A stretch of 64,000 nucleotides of DNA from the NCBI GenBank assembly GCA_964409225.1, contig CAYPCM010000002.1, positions 1-64,000 of the forward strand, given 5' to 3'. This DNA is from JACPXH01 sp964409225 (lineage in GTDB: Bacteria; Patescibacteriota; Minisyncoccia; JACPXH01). Both the position numbers and the translations under genes were made by a program. Below are positions 56,939 through 64,000 of this stretch, one piece after another. The stretch's first letter is position 1; every line of letters begins with the position of its first letter. The notes beneath the pieces were generated by a model that saw only the letters and a list, made by a program, of their open reading frames with translations, did no database searches and was not told the DNA's origin.

Positions 56939-57868
56939 TTACAGCGCCTCCCCGACGACCTCGACAACCTGCTCCAGGGTCAACTCCGAACTTTTTCCTG
57001 GAGGGCTGCCGCCGATCGTGCCGGTCGCCGCACCGCCCCAGCCGGGCTCGATGACGCTGAGTCGCTCGAGCGCGGGAGTGACCACGACGCCGTCTCCGGC
57101 GACCGTGAACTTCCGCACCGGCGGGTTGCCAAAGGCCCGGTTGAACAGCACCACGACCTTGGCCCCGCGCCCGTACAGGGCGCCTGACGCGCCGAAGAAC
57201 TTGCTCTCCAGCCACGCCAGCCGCAGGCCCGACTTGGTCTCGCCCCACGAGGCCTGCTCGAGGGTCTCGGCCAAGAGCCGCTTGTTCTCGGCCTTGGCCT
57301 CGGCCCACCGAGCCCACTCGCCCGTGAGTTCCCCCACGAGGAGAAGCCCCTCGGGATCGGCCGGCCCCTGCACGAGCCAATCGCGCAGGAGCACCACGCC
57401 CTTACGAACCTGCTCGGCCTGGTCACGCTCGGTGAGAAGCATGCCAGAGAACAGATCCGAAAGAGACGCCGTTCCCTTCGGCTTGGGCCCGAGGGCCTTT
57501 AGCCCCTCCGTGTCCAGATGGTTGATATACTTCACCAGCTGGCTGAGGGCCCCGCCCTCGAACATCACGTCCCCCGCAAAGTACGCCTGGGACGTGGCCG
57601 AGTTGGCCGGCCCTCCGGCCTCGTGGTGGTCGAAGCACTCCGCGACGACCCGACCCGACCCGCCGCACTCAACGCAGAGCACGTTCGGATCTGCCAGATC
57701 AACCTCGGAAGCCCGACCAGACCGGGCGATCTCGACTGGCGGGATCATCTCCCGCAGCGCTTGCGCACTTGGGAGCTTCCCGCCGGTGAGCCGGAAAAAT
57801 ACCGTCCCGCAAGTGTCGAGGTCAACCTTGGGGCCGACCACGACCTTGCGGAACTTTCCTATGGCCAT
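56939..57868 (-). CDS. DHH/MYG1-like putative phosphoesterase
   Basis: 309 aa from ATG 57868 (AGGAGGTG upstream). It resembles DHH-type proteins in layout: VVVGPKVDLDTCGTVFFRL near the start corresponds to the DxDG strand, and VECGGSGRVVAECFDHHEAG (about 65-85) has the DHH-like FDHH motif of MYG1-type exonucleases. Later HLDTEGLKALGP may be a further metal site. Metal-dependent hydrolysis of nucleotides or phosphoesters is inferred. The C-terminal third has no recognised domain. Confidence 0.6.
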   Translation of the reverse strand: MAIGKFRKVVVGPKVDLDTCGTVFFRLTGGKLPSAQALREMIPPVEIARSGRASEVDLADPNVLCVECGGSGRVVAECFDHHEAGGPANSATSQAYFAGDVMFEGGALSQLVKYINHLDTEGLKALGPKPKGTASLSDLFSGMLLTERDQAEQVRKGVVLLRDWLVQGPADPEGLLLVGELTGEWARWAEAKAENKRLLAETLEQASWGETKSGLRLAWLESKFFGASGALYGRGAKVVVLFNRAFGNPPVRKFTVAGDGVVVTPALERLSVIEPGWGGAATGTIGGSPPGKSSELTLEQVVEVVGEAL

Positions 57869-57935
57869 ATCCAATCACCTCCTTTCCTATCACCTTACCG
57901 GCCACTCGGTAAAGCGAGGTATTTGGTAAAAGAAC

Positions 57936-57999
57936 TCCCCCGCCAAAATCCTGAATTTTGATCAGGGCTTTGGTGGGAGGACGACTTCAGGGTCGTCCC
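57936..57999 (-). repeat. Double-hairpin leader element 5
   Basis: CCCCGCCAAAATCCTGA...TCAGGGCTTTGGTGGG, then GGACGAC/GTCGTCC around TTCAGG. Upstream of the DHH-like gene (start 57868), with GTTCTTTTACC between, similar to the sequence after element 7. Confidence 0.7.
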
Positions 58000-58126
58000 A
58001 CTGGGTGAGGTGCGCGCTCTTGCGGCTGGGCCGATTGGCAGACCGTCCGCTTATTGCCCGGGCCATGAGCTTGGCCCGCGTGGTCCAAACGGGTACTACC
58101 AATACCCTCCCACTCCCGGAGACGAA

Positions 58127-58228
58127 CTACTTCTTCGTCTTCTTGTCGGCCTCGGAGGATTTCGCCTCCTGCGCCGCCGGGCGGGTGGCATACACCACCC
58201 CCGCTACCACGTAGTAGCGGACTACCAT
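58127..58228 (-). CDS. 33-residue hydrophobic/basic peptide
   Basis: Reads MVVRYYVVAGVVYATRPAAQ then EAKSSEADKKTKK. The strong GGGGGTGAGG ribosome binding site supports translation. N-terminal half hydrophobic, C-terminal half charged and basic. No family. Confidence 0.55.
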   Translation of the reverse strand: MVVRYYVVAGVVYATRPAAQEAKSSEADKKTKK

Positions 58229-58285
58229 GCGCCTCACCCCCTTTCACCTAAATTTTAAGTTACGGAAACTTGGACGGACCATCCG

Positions 58286-58368
58286 CCCACCAAAACCTAT
58301 CCTTGAGATCCTTCGCTGCGCTCAGGACAAGCTTTGGTAGGGCGTCGAGCGAGTGCGTCCGTCGCTCA
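58286..58368 (-). repeat. Double-hairpin leader element 6
   Basis: CCACCAAAACCTATCCTTGA...GGACAAGCTTTGGTAG, then GGCGTCGAGCG/CGCTC-type stem. Lies between the 58366 stop and the 33-residue gene start at 58228. Confidence 0.6.
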
Positions 58369-58701
58369 ACGCACGATGAGCCGCATCGCCTCCTTCCCGT
58401 AGATCGCGCCGATGCCAGGCGCGACCACGACGACCGCGATCCCGATCGCGGTCTGCCAAGGCCAGCGGGCCCAGCAAAACCGCACCAGCGCCGCGACGCC
58501 CCGGCCGATCTGACGCGCGACGTACCAGACCGCGCGCCAGAACCAGCGCCACAGCCACGCGACCGCGGCCCGGATGCGCCGGCCGAACCACCGCCGCACG
58601 CGCCGCACACCGCGGTTCGTCCGCCTCGGGTGGAACAACATCAACCCGAAGGCGTAGAGCATGACCGCGAGGCCGGCGAACGCCGCGAACAAGTCGAACA
58701 T
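58366..58701 (-). CDS. Small membrane protein, 111 aa
   Basis: Begins MFDLFAAFAGLAVMLYAFGL (one membrane helix), has a basic amphipathic middle (RRVRRWFGRRIRAAVAWLWR) and a second C-terminal helix with GIAVVVVAPGIGAIYG. GAGGT precedes the start. The topology is hairpin-like with an Arg/Trp-rich loop, and the function is unknown. Confidence 0.6.
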   Translation of the reverse strand: MFDLFAAFAGLAVMLYAFGLMLFHPRRTNRGVRRVRRWFGRRIRAAVAWLWRWFWRAVWYVARQIGRGVAALVRFCWARWPWQTAIGIAVVVVAPGIGAIYGKEAMRLIVR

Positions 58702-58749
58702 GGCTAACCTCATGCCGCGCGGTCGCGGCGAAATTGGTTAAGGAACTTA

Positions 58750-58814
58750 CCCACCAAAACCTTCAAACTGTCTTGAAGATTTTGGTGGGAGGACGACGAT
58801 GGTACTTGTCGCCC
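58750..58814 (-). repeat. Double-hairpin leader element 7
   Basis: CCCACCAAAACCTTCAAA...TTTGGTGGG-type stem, then GGACGAC-GATGGTACTT-GTCGCCC. The copy is sharp. It lies upstream of the 58701 start and 14 bases after the previous stop. Confidence 0.72.
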
Positions 58815-58827
58815 TCGAGAAGGAACG

Positions 58828-59196
58828 TTAGAACGAACAGGGGATGATCGGCGTCGGGAGCACGCTTTCGATCCCGGCGTACTGACTCCCCGTCGCCCAA
58901 CTGAGCACGACTCGCTGGTAGGCCGTCACGGCACGGTTGTGCCGGGCGACCCAATATCGGTGGTCAAGTTCGCTGGGGATTTGATACTCCCCCCGAACGT
59001 TGAATCCACAGAGATGGCGCGTGGCCTCCGCATACGAGCGGAGATTACTCACCGCCGACCGTTGCACCTCTACGTCGCGCACCAACGCGACGATGGGGGC
59101 AGGCCGCGGCCGATGTATCATATCGAGCAGCGTCGCGCCCACCATCATCCCCACCGTCGCCACAACCGTTATAAACCCCGCCAGCAGCATTCCCAT
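58828..59196 (-). CDS. Membrane-anchored hypothetical protein, 122 aa
   Basis: ATG 59196 follows AAGGAGGATG. One N-terminal membrane helix (GFITVVATVGMMVGATLLDM), then a soluble helical part with repeated Arg and two Cys (HLCGFNVRG, PIIPCSF). No family. Confidence 0.6.
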   Translation of the reverse strand: MGMLLAGFITVVATVGMMVGATLLDMIHRPRPAPIVALVRDVEVQRSAVSNLRSYAEATRHLCGFNVRGEYQIPSELDHRYWVARHNRAVTAYQRVVLSWATGSQYAGIESVLPTPIIPCSF

Positions 59197-59487
59197 TACA
59201 TCCTCCTTGCGCCTTGCGCAAAAGGGTTGGGGTCAAAGAGCCATCCCGCCAGATCGAACCTCTCGTGAGATTCCCTCTGGCAGGACCCCGAGTTTGAGTA
59301 TGATTATGTATGAGTGCAACTCGGGGCTGACTTACTTTTGGAAGGATCCAACCTTCGTGCCTTATATCGGGCTTGGGCTTGATCGCGTACCGGCTGCGTG
59401 ATTGCAGACCGGAGGACTTCTGTGCGATCAGGTCTTCCCTCCGAACTTCGGCACGGGCGCAGGCGCGCCGGATGCGGATGGCCGAGC
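59197..59487. other. Gap with a long hairpin, no gene
   Basis: CCCCGAGTTTGAGTATGA...and ACTCGGGG (about 59285-59327) pair, and CCCGCCAGA/TCTGGCAGG lies just before it. May be the 3' end or leader of small genes; no protein frame is supported. Confidence 0.4.
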
Positions 59488-59625
59488 CTACTGCCGAGAT
59501 CGAACGACCTCGAGCACCCGCCCGTCTCGCAGCAGATAGTGGAGGATCAACTTCCCTCCCTCTACCAGCTGTCCGACAAAGCGGATCAGCCCGGCCTTCT
59601 CGAGAGCTTCGAGCAGTTCCTTCAT
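59488..59625 (-). CDS. Small helical protein, 45 aa
   Basis: Reads MKELLEALEKAGLIRFVGQL, VEGGKLILHYLLRDGRVLEV and VRSRQ, with GAGAGG directly before ATG. It is read from a consensus promoter through a structured 200-base leader. The short amphipathic helix plus beta pair is typical of small nucleic-acid-binding or partner proteins; no family. Confidence 0.6.
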   Translation of the reverse strand: MKELLEALEKAGLIRFVGQLVEGGKLILHYLLRDGRVLEVVRSRQ

Positions 59626-59831
59626 CCTCTCTTAGTACCGAGGGGCACCAGGAGAGGACGAGGGACGCTCCGCGTTTTCGAGAACTTTCCAGACACCTTT
59701 CCAAAAATGTAGGGGCCTTATCCTTGACGCTTTTCAGCGCCGAGGATCCTCGGTGTGGTGCGGATCGTCGGATTACCGACTGCCGCACCCAAGGCCCTTA
59801 CGTTTCTGTCAACGTGCTATTTTATTCTTTC
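59626..59831 (-). promoter_or_regulatory. Structured 5' leader, riboswitch-like
   Basis: In the minus-strand transcript an outer stem AGGGCCTT/AAGGCCCCT encloses three helices: GTGCGG-...-CCGCAC with an inner CGGT loop region, CCGAGGATCCTCGG, and CGCTGAAAAGCG. This four-way junction matches no riboswitch class that I know by motif. Confidence 0.4.
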
Positions 59832-59860
59832 ATTATATCACCAACACTTCTACTTGTCAA
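59832..59860 (-). promoter_or_regulatory. Perfect consensus promoter
   Basis: TTGACA (59855-59860), 17 bases, TATAAT (59832-59837), minus strand. Feeds the structured leader and the small gene at 59625. Confidence 0.85.
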
Positions 59861-59984
59861 TAGTTTCTGGCATTTGTAAACCGAAAAGGCTGTTTTTTGG
59901 CTTTCCAGCTTAACTTTATGTATTGCTCAGAAACCCATTCGCATTCTGACACCATTCGCAAAGAGACCCAGACCCCTCTTTTCC

Positions 59985-60192
59985 TGGGCCTCTCCACGAA
60001 AGAGAGGCCTTTGGCTTTGCCGCTATCCTTCCGGCAAAACCCATTGTGTTTGGCTTTGCATTGAGGCCAATACCGATGGTGTTGAAAGCCTATGCCAAGC
60101 CATTTTCTGTCCCGAATCGCGCCGCTTTGGCACAGTAAAAGCGGCAGGCCCGTTCGGGCCTCCCGCTTTTCGGGAGTCAACTAATGTTGACG
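59985..60192 (-). ncRNA. Candidate structured RNA of about 200 nt
   Basis: Read from a consensus promoter (60198-60225). Nested stems include GACTCCCG...CGGGAG, GGCCCGAACGGGCC, GGCTTTGCCGC.../TTTTGCCGG pairs, and a final GGCCTCTC/GAGAGGCC hairpin (59989-60011) that could terminate. The word AAAGCCAAA occurs three times. No ribosome binding site or coding frame. RNA class unknown; 6S RNA is conceivable from size, but the bulged single-hairpin shape was not confirmed. Confidence 0.5.
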
Positions 60193-60197
60193 TCGCT

Positions 60198-60225
60198 ATT
60201 ATACTCGCCGAAAATATTTTGTCAA
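60198..60225 (-). promoter_or_regulatory. Consensus promoter for the 200-nt RNA
   Basis: TTGACA (60220-60225), 16 bases, TATAAT (60198-60203), minus strand. Confidence 0.82.
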
Positions 60226-60348
60226 GAGGTTATGACACTTACGCAGGCACCCCTATTAATTCTTGCTTTTATAGAGCCAAAAATATGGGCATCTCACTTT
60301 GCCGAATTCTTCTAACTATTCAATTCATTTCCAAATTGTCCAATACCA

Positions 60349-60377
60349 TTGACAACTCGTCCACAGTATGATAACAT
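60349..60377 (+). promoter_or_regulatory. Promoter of the 42-residue gene
   Basis: TTGACA (60349-60354), 17 bases, TAACAT (60372-60377). The 128-base leader that follows has several stems (for example CAGCCG...CGGCTG-like pairs around 60475-60497). Confidence 0.6.
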
Positions 60378-60511
60378 TACAGCGTTAGTTCTTCCTGCTC
60401 CGGCACATCGGGCCACGGGCTGTTACGCCCAAACAGGCCGCCGGAGCGTGCAGCGGTAGTTCCTCGCCGCAGCCAGCCGCCAGCCGACTGGCTGCATGAA
60501 AGGAGGTGAAC

Positions 60512-60640
60512 ATGATGGCTGGAGTTTTTTCGACGGTGTCAACAAGCGGAACTGCCAACGGCATCGGGGCGGGCGTCGCCCCAACGATCCGTCGGCGGTT
60601 CACGGTCCCGAGAGTTGCTCACTGCGGCCTCGGGGCCTGA
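60512..60640 (+). CDS. Small protein, 42 aa
   Basis: ATG 60512 with an AAAGGAGGTG ribosome binding site 4 bases upstream, one of the best in the window. Reads MMAGVFSTVSTSGTANGIGA, GVAPTIRRRFTVPRVAHCGL, GA. The N-terminal half is small and polar/hydrophobic, the C-terminal half basic with one Cys. No family. The downstream palindrome at 60721-60748 probably ends its transcript. Confidence 0.55.
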   Translation: MMAGVFSTVSTSGTANGIGAGVAPTIRRRFTVPRVAHCGLGA

Positions 60641-60720
60641 CGCGGCCCGGGCGCACGACGGCAGGATGATCGCGCACGGATGCGCGCCCGGGCAGCGGAA
60701 AATCGACGTCCTTCGTGTTT

Positions 60721-60748
60721 TGGCCCGCGACCTTTCGGTCGCGGGCCA
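60721..60748 (+). terminator. Hairpin between convergent units
   Basis: TGGCCCGCGACC and GGTCGCGGGCCA pair around TTTC. GTTTT precedes it (a T-tail on the minus strand is AAAACACG, weak), so the plus-strand gene above is the likelier client. The palindrome at 60818-60841 lies behind it. Confidence 0.6.
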
Positions 60749-60877
60749 CTTCTATGGTGTATACAGCAGCGTTCTGGAGGGATTGCGCCTCGCCGGCCCT
60801 ACCCGCCGTCTCTGCTATTACTATGTATCGATACACAGTAACGTGCGGGGACGAACGCGCCCCACACCACTCTTAAC

Positions 60878-61609
60878 TCATGATGATAATCGATCCCACA
60901 GCGCGTTGAATACCTGCCGAAGGCTCGTCGCCAGATCAGCTGATTCAATAATGACGCCGCTGGGTTTTTCTCTGTATGAAATCATCGCAATTTTGTCGCC
61001 GTAAACGTTAATCTCGCCGGAAAGCGCATACCGGTCAGCCGGCAGTTCACGGTACTCGCCGCCGAGAGGCTTATTGCCTTGCTTGGACGTGTAGAGTGTG
61101 CGCACTTTCACCTTCGCGATCAAGCGGTGGCGCTCGTCATTCGCGGCAGGCGGAAGAAGCGCAAATGCTTCATCCGGCGCGCCGAACGTAACAAGTTCAT
61201 CGACGCGACTCTTCACGACATCTCGCCGGACTGCCTCAATACTCTCGCGCCCCTCAAAAAACCTTACCCTTGGTTTTACGCCCGCCCGATTGAAAATCGC
61301 CTGCAATTCCGGCAGCGCCGAGACAAACTCTTTCTCTTTCGCTTTAATCTCCTCTTCCTGTAGCCGGAATAATCGCAAGAGTGCTTCGGGATTTTCTGCC
61401 GCGTAGTGCGTCTTTTTGCCCTTCTCCACCGTGCTTACGATTCCCTGTTTCATAAGGGAGTCCAAAATCACGTAGGTCGTGGCGCGGTTCACGCCGGATT
61501 TTTGCGCGATCTCCTGCACCGGCCCTTCGCCGATTTCCAAAAGCGCCACATACACTTTCGCCTCTTTATCCGAGAGGCCTAATTTTTTGAGTTCGAGTTC
61601 AAGGGCCAT
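60878..61609 (-). CDS. TrmB-family transcription regulator
   Basis: 243 aa from ATG 61609 (an upstream ATG is within the previous gene). The N-terminal winged helix (LGLSDKEAKVYVALLEIGEG, VNRATTYVILDSLMKQGIVS) is TrmB/MarR-like. A short coiled coil (EEEIKAKEKEFVSALPELQA) and a C-terminal effector-type domain follow (VRFFEGRESIEAVRRDVV...; ISYREKPSGVIIESADLA). TrmB regulators sense sugars in archaea. Here the coupled upstream protein (11-base overlap) suggests a shared task. Confidence 0.83.
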   Translation of the reverse strand: MALELELKKLGLSDKEAKVYVALLEIGEGPVQEIAQKSGVNRATTYVILDSLMKQGIVSTVEKGKKTHYAAENPEALLRLFRLQEEEIKAKEKEFVSALPELQAIFNRAGVKPRVRFFEGRESIEAVRRDVVKSRVDELVTFGAPDEAFALLPPAANDERHRLIAKVKVRTLYTSKQGNKPLGGEYRELPADRYALSGEINVYGDKIAMISYREKPSGVIIESADLATSLRQVFNALWDRLSS

Positions 61610-62543
61610 AGGGTTTGCTGCGCGCGTCAATTTCCGCCTGCATTTTCTCTTGCCACTTGTCAGGGGTGTGCACGACGCGCGTGGCGCCGATCGCCAAAAG
61701 TCCGCCCTTTGTGTTTACCCTCTCGGTGATCGGCTTCCAGTGCTGCGCGATGAGGCGTTCGCGCTCACCTACGGAAACGCGCTGGCTCGGCGGCAGTTTG
61801 AACACTTCGTCTGCCTGCTCCGGGGAAACTAACCAGTCGGGAAGATCAACGAAATAAGCGGCATTGCCAACCCGCGGATTCTCGAGCGCGATGCAACGCG
61901 GGAAAAAGGCGCCACGGTAGCCGGTGAAGCCGTCTTTTGAGTTCACAAACCCGAACAGCACCTGCGGCTGACGCTCAACGAACTCGAGCCGTGCCAAATC
62001 AACTCGCGGCTGCTCCGGCTCTGCAGATCGCTCACGCTGCTCTCTCGTTGAATCTTGTTCTTTTGGAGGAACGCCGACGTCCTGCTCTGGGATAATGCCC
62101 AAATCGGTCTTGTGCCAGAAATCGAGGTTGATGCGTTCGACCGTGCGGAGAATTTCTTTCGCAATGGCCTCGCGCGCTAAACCGAGCTCGCGCGGCACTT
62201 CTCCCGACATGCGGCCGTTCTCGCCAATGCTCCAAGTGGTGTGCCGCTCTTGACCCTTGTCGCCGCGGTAAAAGACGGTGGCGTAGAGCAGCTTCGGTTC
62301 GGGCTTGTGCTCACCGTCCTTCTCTGGCGGCGCAGTAAAAGGAATGATCGATACTGATTCAGTTGGCGCGGCGGTGCCGGAAAAATTGCCGGCTGAAACC
62401 TGATCAAACTTGCCTTGTAGCACCGAATCAAACATGCCGCGCACTTCTTGACGCTTTTTCTCCTTTTGTTGCTCCGCGGCTTGAGCCTTCAGCACACGGC
62501 CCATATCCTGAAAGTTTTTAATCTTAGGTTTTTCGAAGTCCAT
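61599..62543 (-). CDS. Conserved hypothetical protein, 314 aa
   Basis: Begins MDFEKPKIKNFQDMGRVLKA with a Lys/Glu-rich helix and a low-complexity linker. The C-terminal two-thirds are globular (KLLYATVFYRGDKGQERHTT; PQVLFGFVNSKDGFTGYRGA). It overlaps the TrmB-type gene by 11 bases, so translation is coupled. No family is recognised. A TGG-TATCAT extended -10 lies about 60 bases upstream. Confidence 0.65.
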   Translation of the reverse strand: MDFEKPKIKNFQDMGRVLKAQAAEQQKEKKRQEVRGMFDSVLQGKFDQVSAGNFSGTAAPTESVSIIPFTAPPEKDGEHKPEPKLLYATVFYRGDKGQERHTTWSIGENGRMSGEVPRELGLAREAIAKEILRTVERINLDFWHKTDLGIIPEQDVGVPPKEQDSTREQRERSAEPEQPRVDLARLEFVERQPQVLFGFVNSKDGFTGYRGAFFPRCIALENPRVGNAAYFVDLPDWLVSPEQADEVFKLPPSQRVSVGERERLIAQHWKPITERVNTKGGLLAIGATRVVHTPDKWQEKMQAEIDARSKPYGP

Positions 62544-62650
62544 AGAAAGTTTTCTGTTTACTCGTTTTTACTCCATGATACCCACATGATACCAGATTTT
62601 GTACACGCAACGGAAACATAACGACACAAACAGAGAAGCAGACCGTCCGA

Positions 62651-62694
62651 AAACGCAAAATTTAGTCTTCGAGCTTGTCGAGAAGCCTAAATTT
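62651..62694. repeat. Dispersed palindromic repeat, short form
   Basis: AAATTTAG and CTAAATTT frame CTTCGAGCTTGTCGAGAAG, the core of the CTTCTCGAC...GCTCGAAG family. It probably acts as a terminator for minus-strand transcripts. Confidence 0.65.
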
Positions 62695-62814
62695 TGGCTT
62701 ACCTATATCGGTGCTTCTCGCCTCTGCTCGAACAATAACGAGTTTTCGAACAGCCTGGGCAAGCCCTACCGCTGAACACACCTAACCACACCAGCCCAGG
62801 ATTCACAAAGAACC

Positions 62815-62895
62815 CCTCCCTCCGCCAGAATCTTTGATGACTGCAATTCCCGAAAACTCTGGTGGAGGGGCGAGGAGACCTCCGCGCTCCTCGCC
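62815..62895 (-). repeat. Double-hairpin leader element 8
   Basis: CCTCCCTCCGCCAGAATC...AACTCTGGTGGAGG, then GGGGCGAGGAG/CTCCTCGCCC. The stem of the second hairpin is extended and changed on both sides at once. Lies 6 bases after the stop of the gene at 62902. Confidence 0.65.
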
Positions 62896-62901
62896 CATGC
62901 T

Positions 62902-63384
62902 TTAGCCGCAGTTCGGCGTCCGCTCGTGCGGCGCCATTGCGTCCGGCGCGCCGCAGTTGCACGGACGCGCCTTACTCTCCTCGGGGACAGGCACAAAATA
63001 CTCCTCCCGATGGAGAATAAAAGTAACAAGGCTGCGGGCGGCCCGTTCGGCGGCCGCGTAGAACTCGGCATGGGCGTTGTGCTCTCCATTTCGCCGCCCG
63101 TTGAAATAGCCTATTGCGATGCCGCGCAGCACGGCCTCCGCAGCCAGCTCGGAACTGAAGAAGCACCGATAAGCTCCCTCGAATGGGGGCAGTTCATCGA
63201 GCCGATAGTTTTCGGTTTTGCCGTCAAACGGGGAGGCGATGGTTATCTCCCCGGAGGAAGAAAGAGTTGTGTATGGCCACCCTTTCTCCCTAAAAAGACC
63301 TTCTTCCACCGCAATGAGTTCGCGGGTCTCAACCCTATTGGAGGAACTAAATTCCGCCTCGTAGACAACCCTTTTTTCATTCAT
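62902..63384 (-). CDS. Hypothetical protein with C-terminal Cys cluster, 160 aa
   Basis: ATG 63384 with GGAGG upstream; its start overlaps the previous gene's stop (ATGA). The product is soluble (KRVVYEAEFSSSNRVETREL; AIGYFNGRRNGEHNAHAEFY). The last 30 residues contain CNCGAPDAM...PNCG, a possible metal-binding finger. No family. Confidence 0.65.
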   Translation of the reverse strand: MNEKRVVYEAEFSSSNRVETRELIAVEEGLFREKGWPYTTLSSSGEITIASPFDGKTENYRLDELPPFEGAYRCFFSSELAAEAVLRGIAIGYFNGRRNGEHNAHAEFYAAAERAARSLVTFILHREEYFVPVPEESKARPCNCGAPDAMAPHERTPNCG

Positions 63385-63542
63385 GGCTGGAGTCCTCCGT
63401 CCCGTGTCCCGATGCTATCGGGACAAAACCGAATCTTCCTCCCGGCGGCGTATGCCTTCTCCTGACGCTCGTCAGGATACCGAGATGTATTTCGCCGCAC
63501 GCGGCCTTCGCAACGCGCCACCCGGCGCGCTTCTCGTTTCAA
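63381..63542 (-). CDS. Small basic protein, 53 aa
   Basis: Reads LKREARRVARCEGRVRRNTS, RYPDERQEKAYAAGRKIRFC, PDSIGTRDGGLQP from TTG 63542. Its stop overlaps the start of the 160-aa gene (ATGA), the arrangement of coupled translation. A short 26-residue frame in front of it ends in TTGA overlapping this TTG, which suggests a chain of coupled small genes. The start is uncertain. Confidence 0.4.
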   Translation of the reverse strand: MKREARRVARCEGRVRRNTSRYPDERQEKAYAAGRKIRFCPDSIGTRDGGLQP

Positions 63543-63627
63543 AGAACTTCCACCTGCACGACCCGCGCCTCCCTCGCGAGCCCTGTTGGTGGGCCGAGCG
63601 TGCGAGCTCGGCCGATCATCCTCCTTT

Positions 63628-64000
63628 TTAGTTTGCGCCCGGACCGGCGATGTCCGAGACGATCTCGACGGCCCGACGGATCTTCCCCTCGATGCCCTGC
63701 TGACATCCGAGGAAGTACCACCGCGGACGCGCCCGCCAGGCCTCCCGCAGCCCATATTCCCGATTCGCGGCCTCCTCGACGCTCTCGAACCGGATGTCGT
63801 TGCCAGCCTTGCCGTACAGCTCCGGCTGACCGGTCGCGAGCGATTCGAGGTGGATCACGGCCGCATACCGCTCGTACTCCGCGGCCGGATTCACGCCGTA
63901 GCGTCGGCTGAACTCGGCGAGCCCGCCCGGGGTATACGCTGCGCCGTCGAGCACCCCGCGATCGCACAGAAGCAGCCAGGCGCCGTTCGCCAGCGCCGTG
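63628..64000 (-). CDS. AAA-type ATPase/kinase-like protein, C-terminal part
   Basis: The frame is open to the window edge. The part seen reads LLLCDRGVLDGAAYTPGGLA, then AAVIHLESLATGQPELYGKA and AANREYGLREAWRARPRWYF. The CDRG...D pattern after a hydrophobic strand resembles the Walker-B/lid region of AAA_28 / NadR-like nucleotide kinases. The ATP loop lies outside the window. Confidence 0.6.
   Translation of the reverse strand, partial: TALANGAWLLLCDRGVLDGAAYTPGGLAEFSRRYGVNPAAEYERYAAVIHLESLATGQPELYGKAGNDIRFESVEEAANREYGLREAWRARPRWYFLGCQQGIEGKIRRAVEIVSDIAGPGAN

Overview
The window looks like a chromosome segment of a Patescibacteria (CPR) bacterium, probably Parcubacteria-like. The basis is gene content: secA/secD/secF, murB/murC, a TraD/HerA-like ATPase paired with a membrane partner, DUF5674, an IPT/TIG secreted protease, and decayed toxin-antitoxin pairs. 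Leaders are short, and sigma70-type promoters with a TTGACA -35 are common. This is a reading of gene content and was not tested by phylogeny.

Layout. 1-32 kb is mostly housekeeping: small hypotheticals, a ROK kinase, EF-P, a sigma factor, the TraD-like pair, a sigma4/HARE-HTH regulator, secDF, a Rel/Spo enzyme, a P-type ATPase, murC, an exonuclease, Nudix, TA modules, secA, a spermidine-synthase-like enzyme, a hibernation factor, murB and a secreted metalloprotease. Dispersed palindromic repeats sit between genes, and two appear to have inserted in frame inside murC and secA.

33.19-38.62 kb holds the most unusual structure. Nineteen minus-strand units each consist of a run of about 11-17 five-base blocks of form N-G-Y-N-N (RNA sense), a conserved GCACGG-like junction and a perfect GC-rich hairpin, often followed by a T-rich tail. 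They are interleaved with only two genes: a DinG/XPD-family Fe-S helicase and a 235-residue protein with a RAMP/Cas7-like glycine-rich C-terminal segment. Five promoters account for every block and both genes. I infer a small-RNA system in which a protein touches the RNA every fifth base and the other bases vary from unit to unit, possibly as segmented guides. A DinG helicase beside a Cas7-like protein recalls type IV CRISPR, but no CRISPR array is present.

38.8-42 kb returns to ordinary genes (endonuclease IV, hicB, superoxide dismutase, a DUF458 protein) plus a candidate structured RNA of about 480 nt. 42.3-51.8 kb is a minus-strand locus for a nitrate/taurine-type ABC transporter, its binding protein, a TelA/XpaC-type pair, a VWA lipoprotein and two substrate-binding-protein/OmpA fusions. 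Its operator-like palindromes and terminators divide it into about four transcription units.

52-64 kb is accessory. It carries many very small minus-strand genes with strong ribosome binding sites, several with a recurring double-hairpin element in front of them. It also has a frameshifted vapBC, two near-consensus promoters reading into structured non-coding sequence, a TrmB-type regulator, and the start of a chain of overlapping small genes cut by the window edge. No rRNA, confident tRNA, CRISPR array or insertion sequence was recognised.
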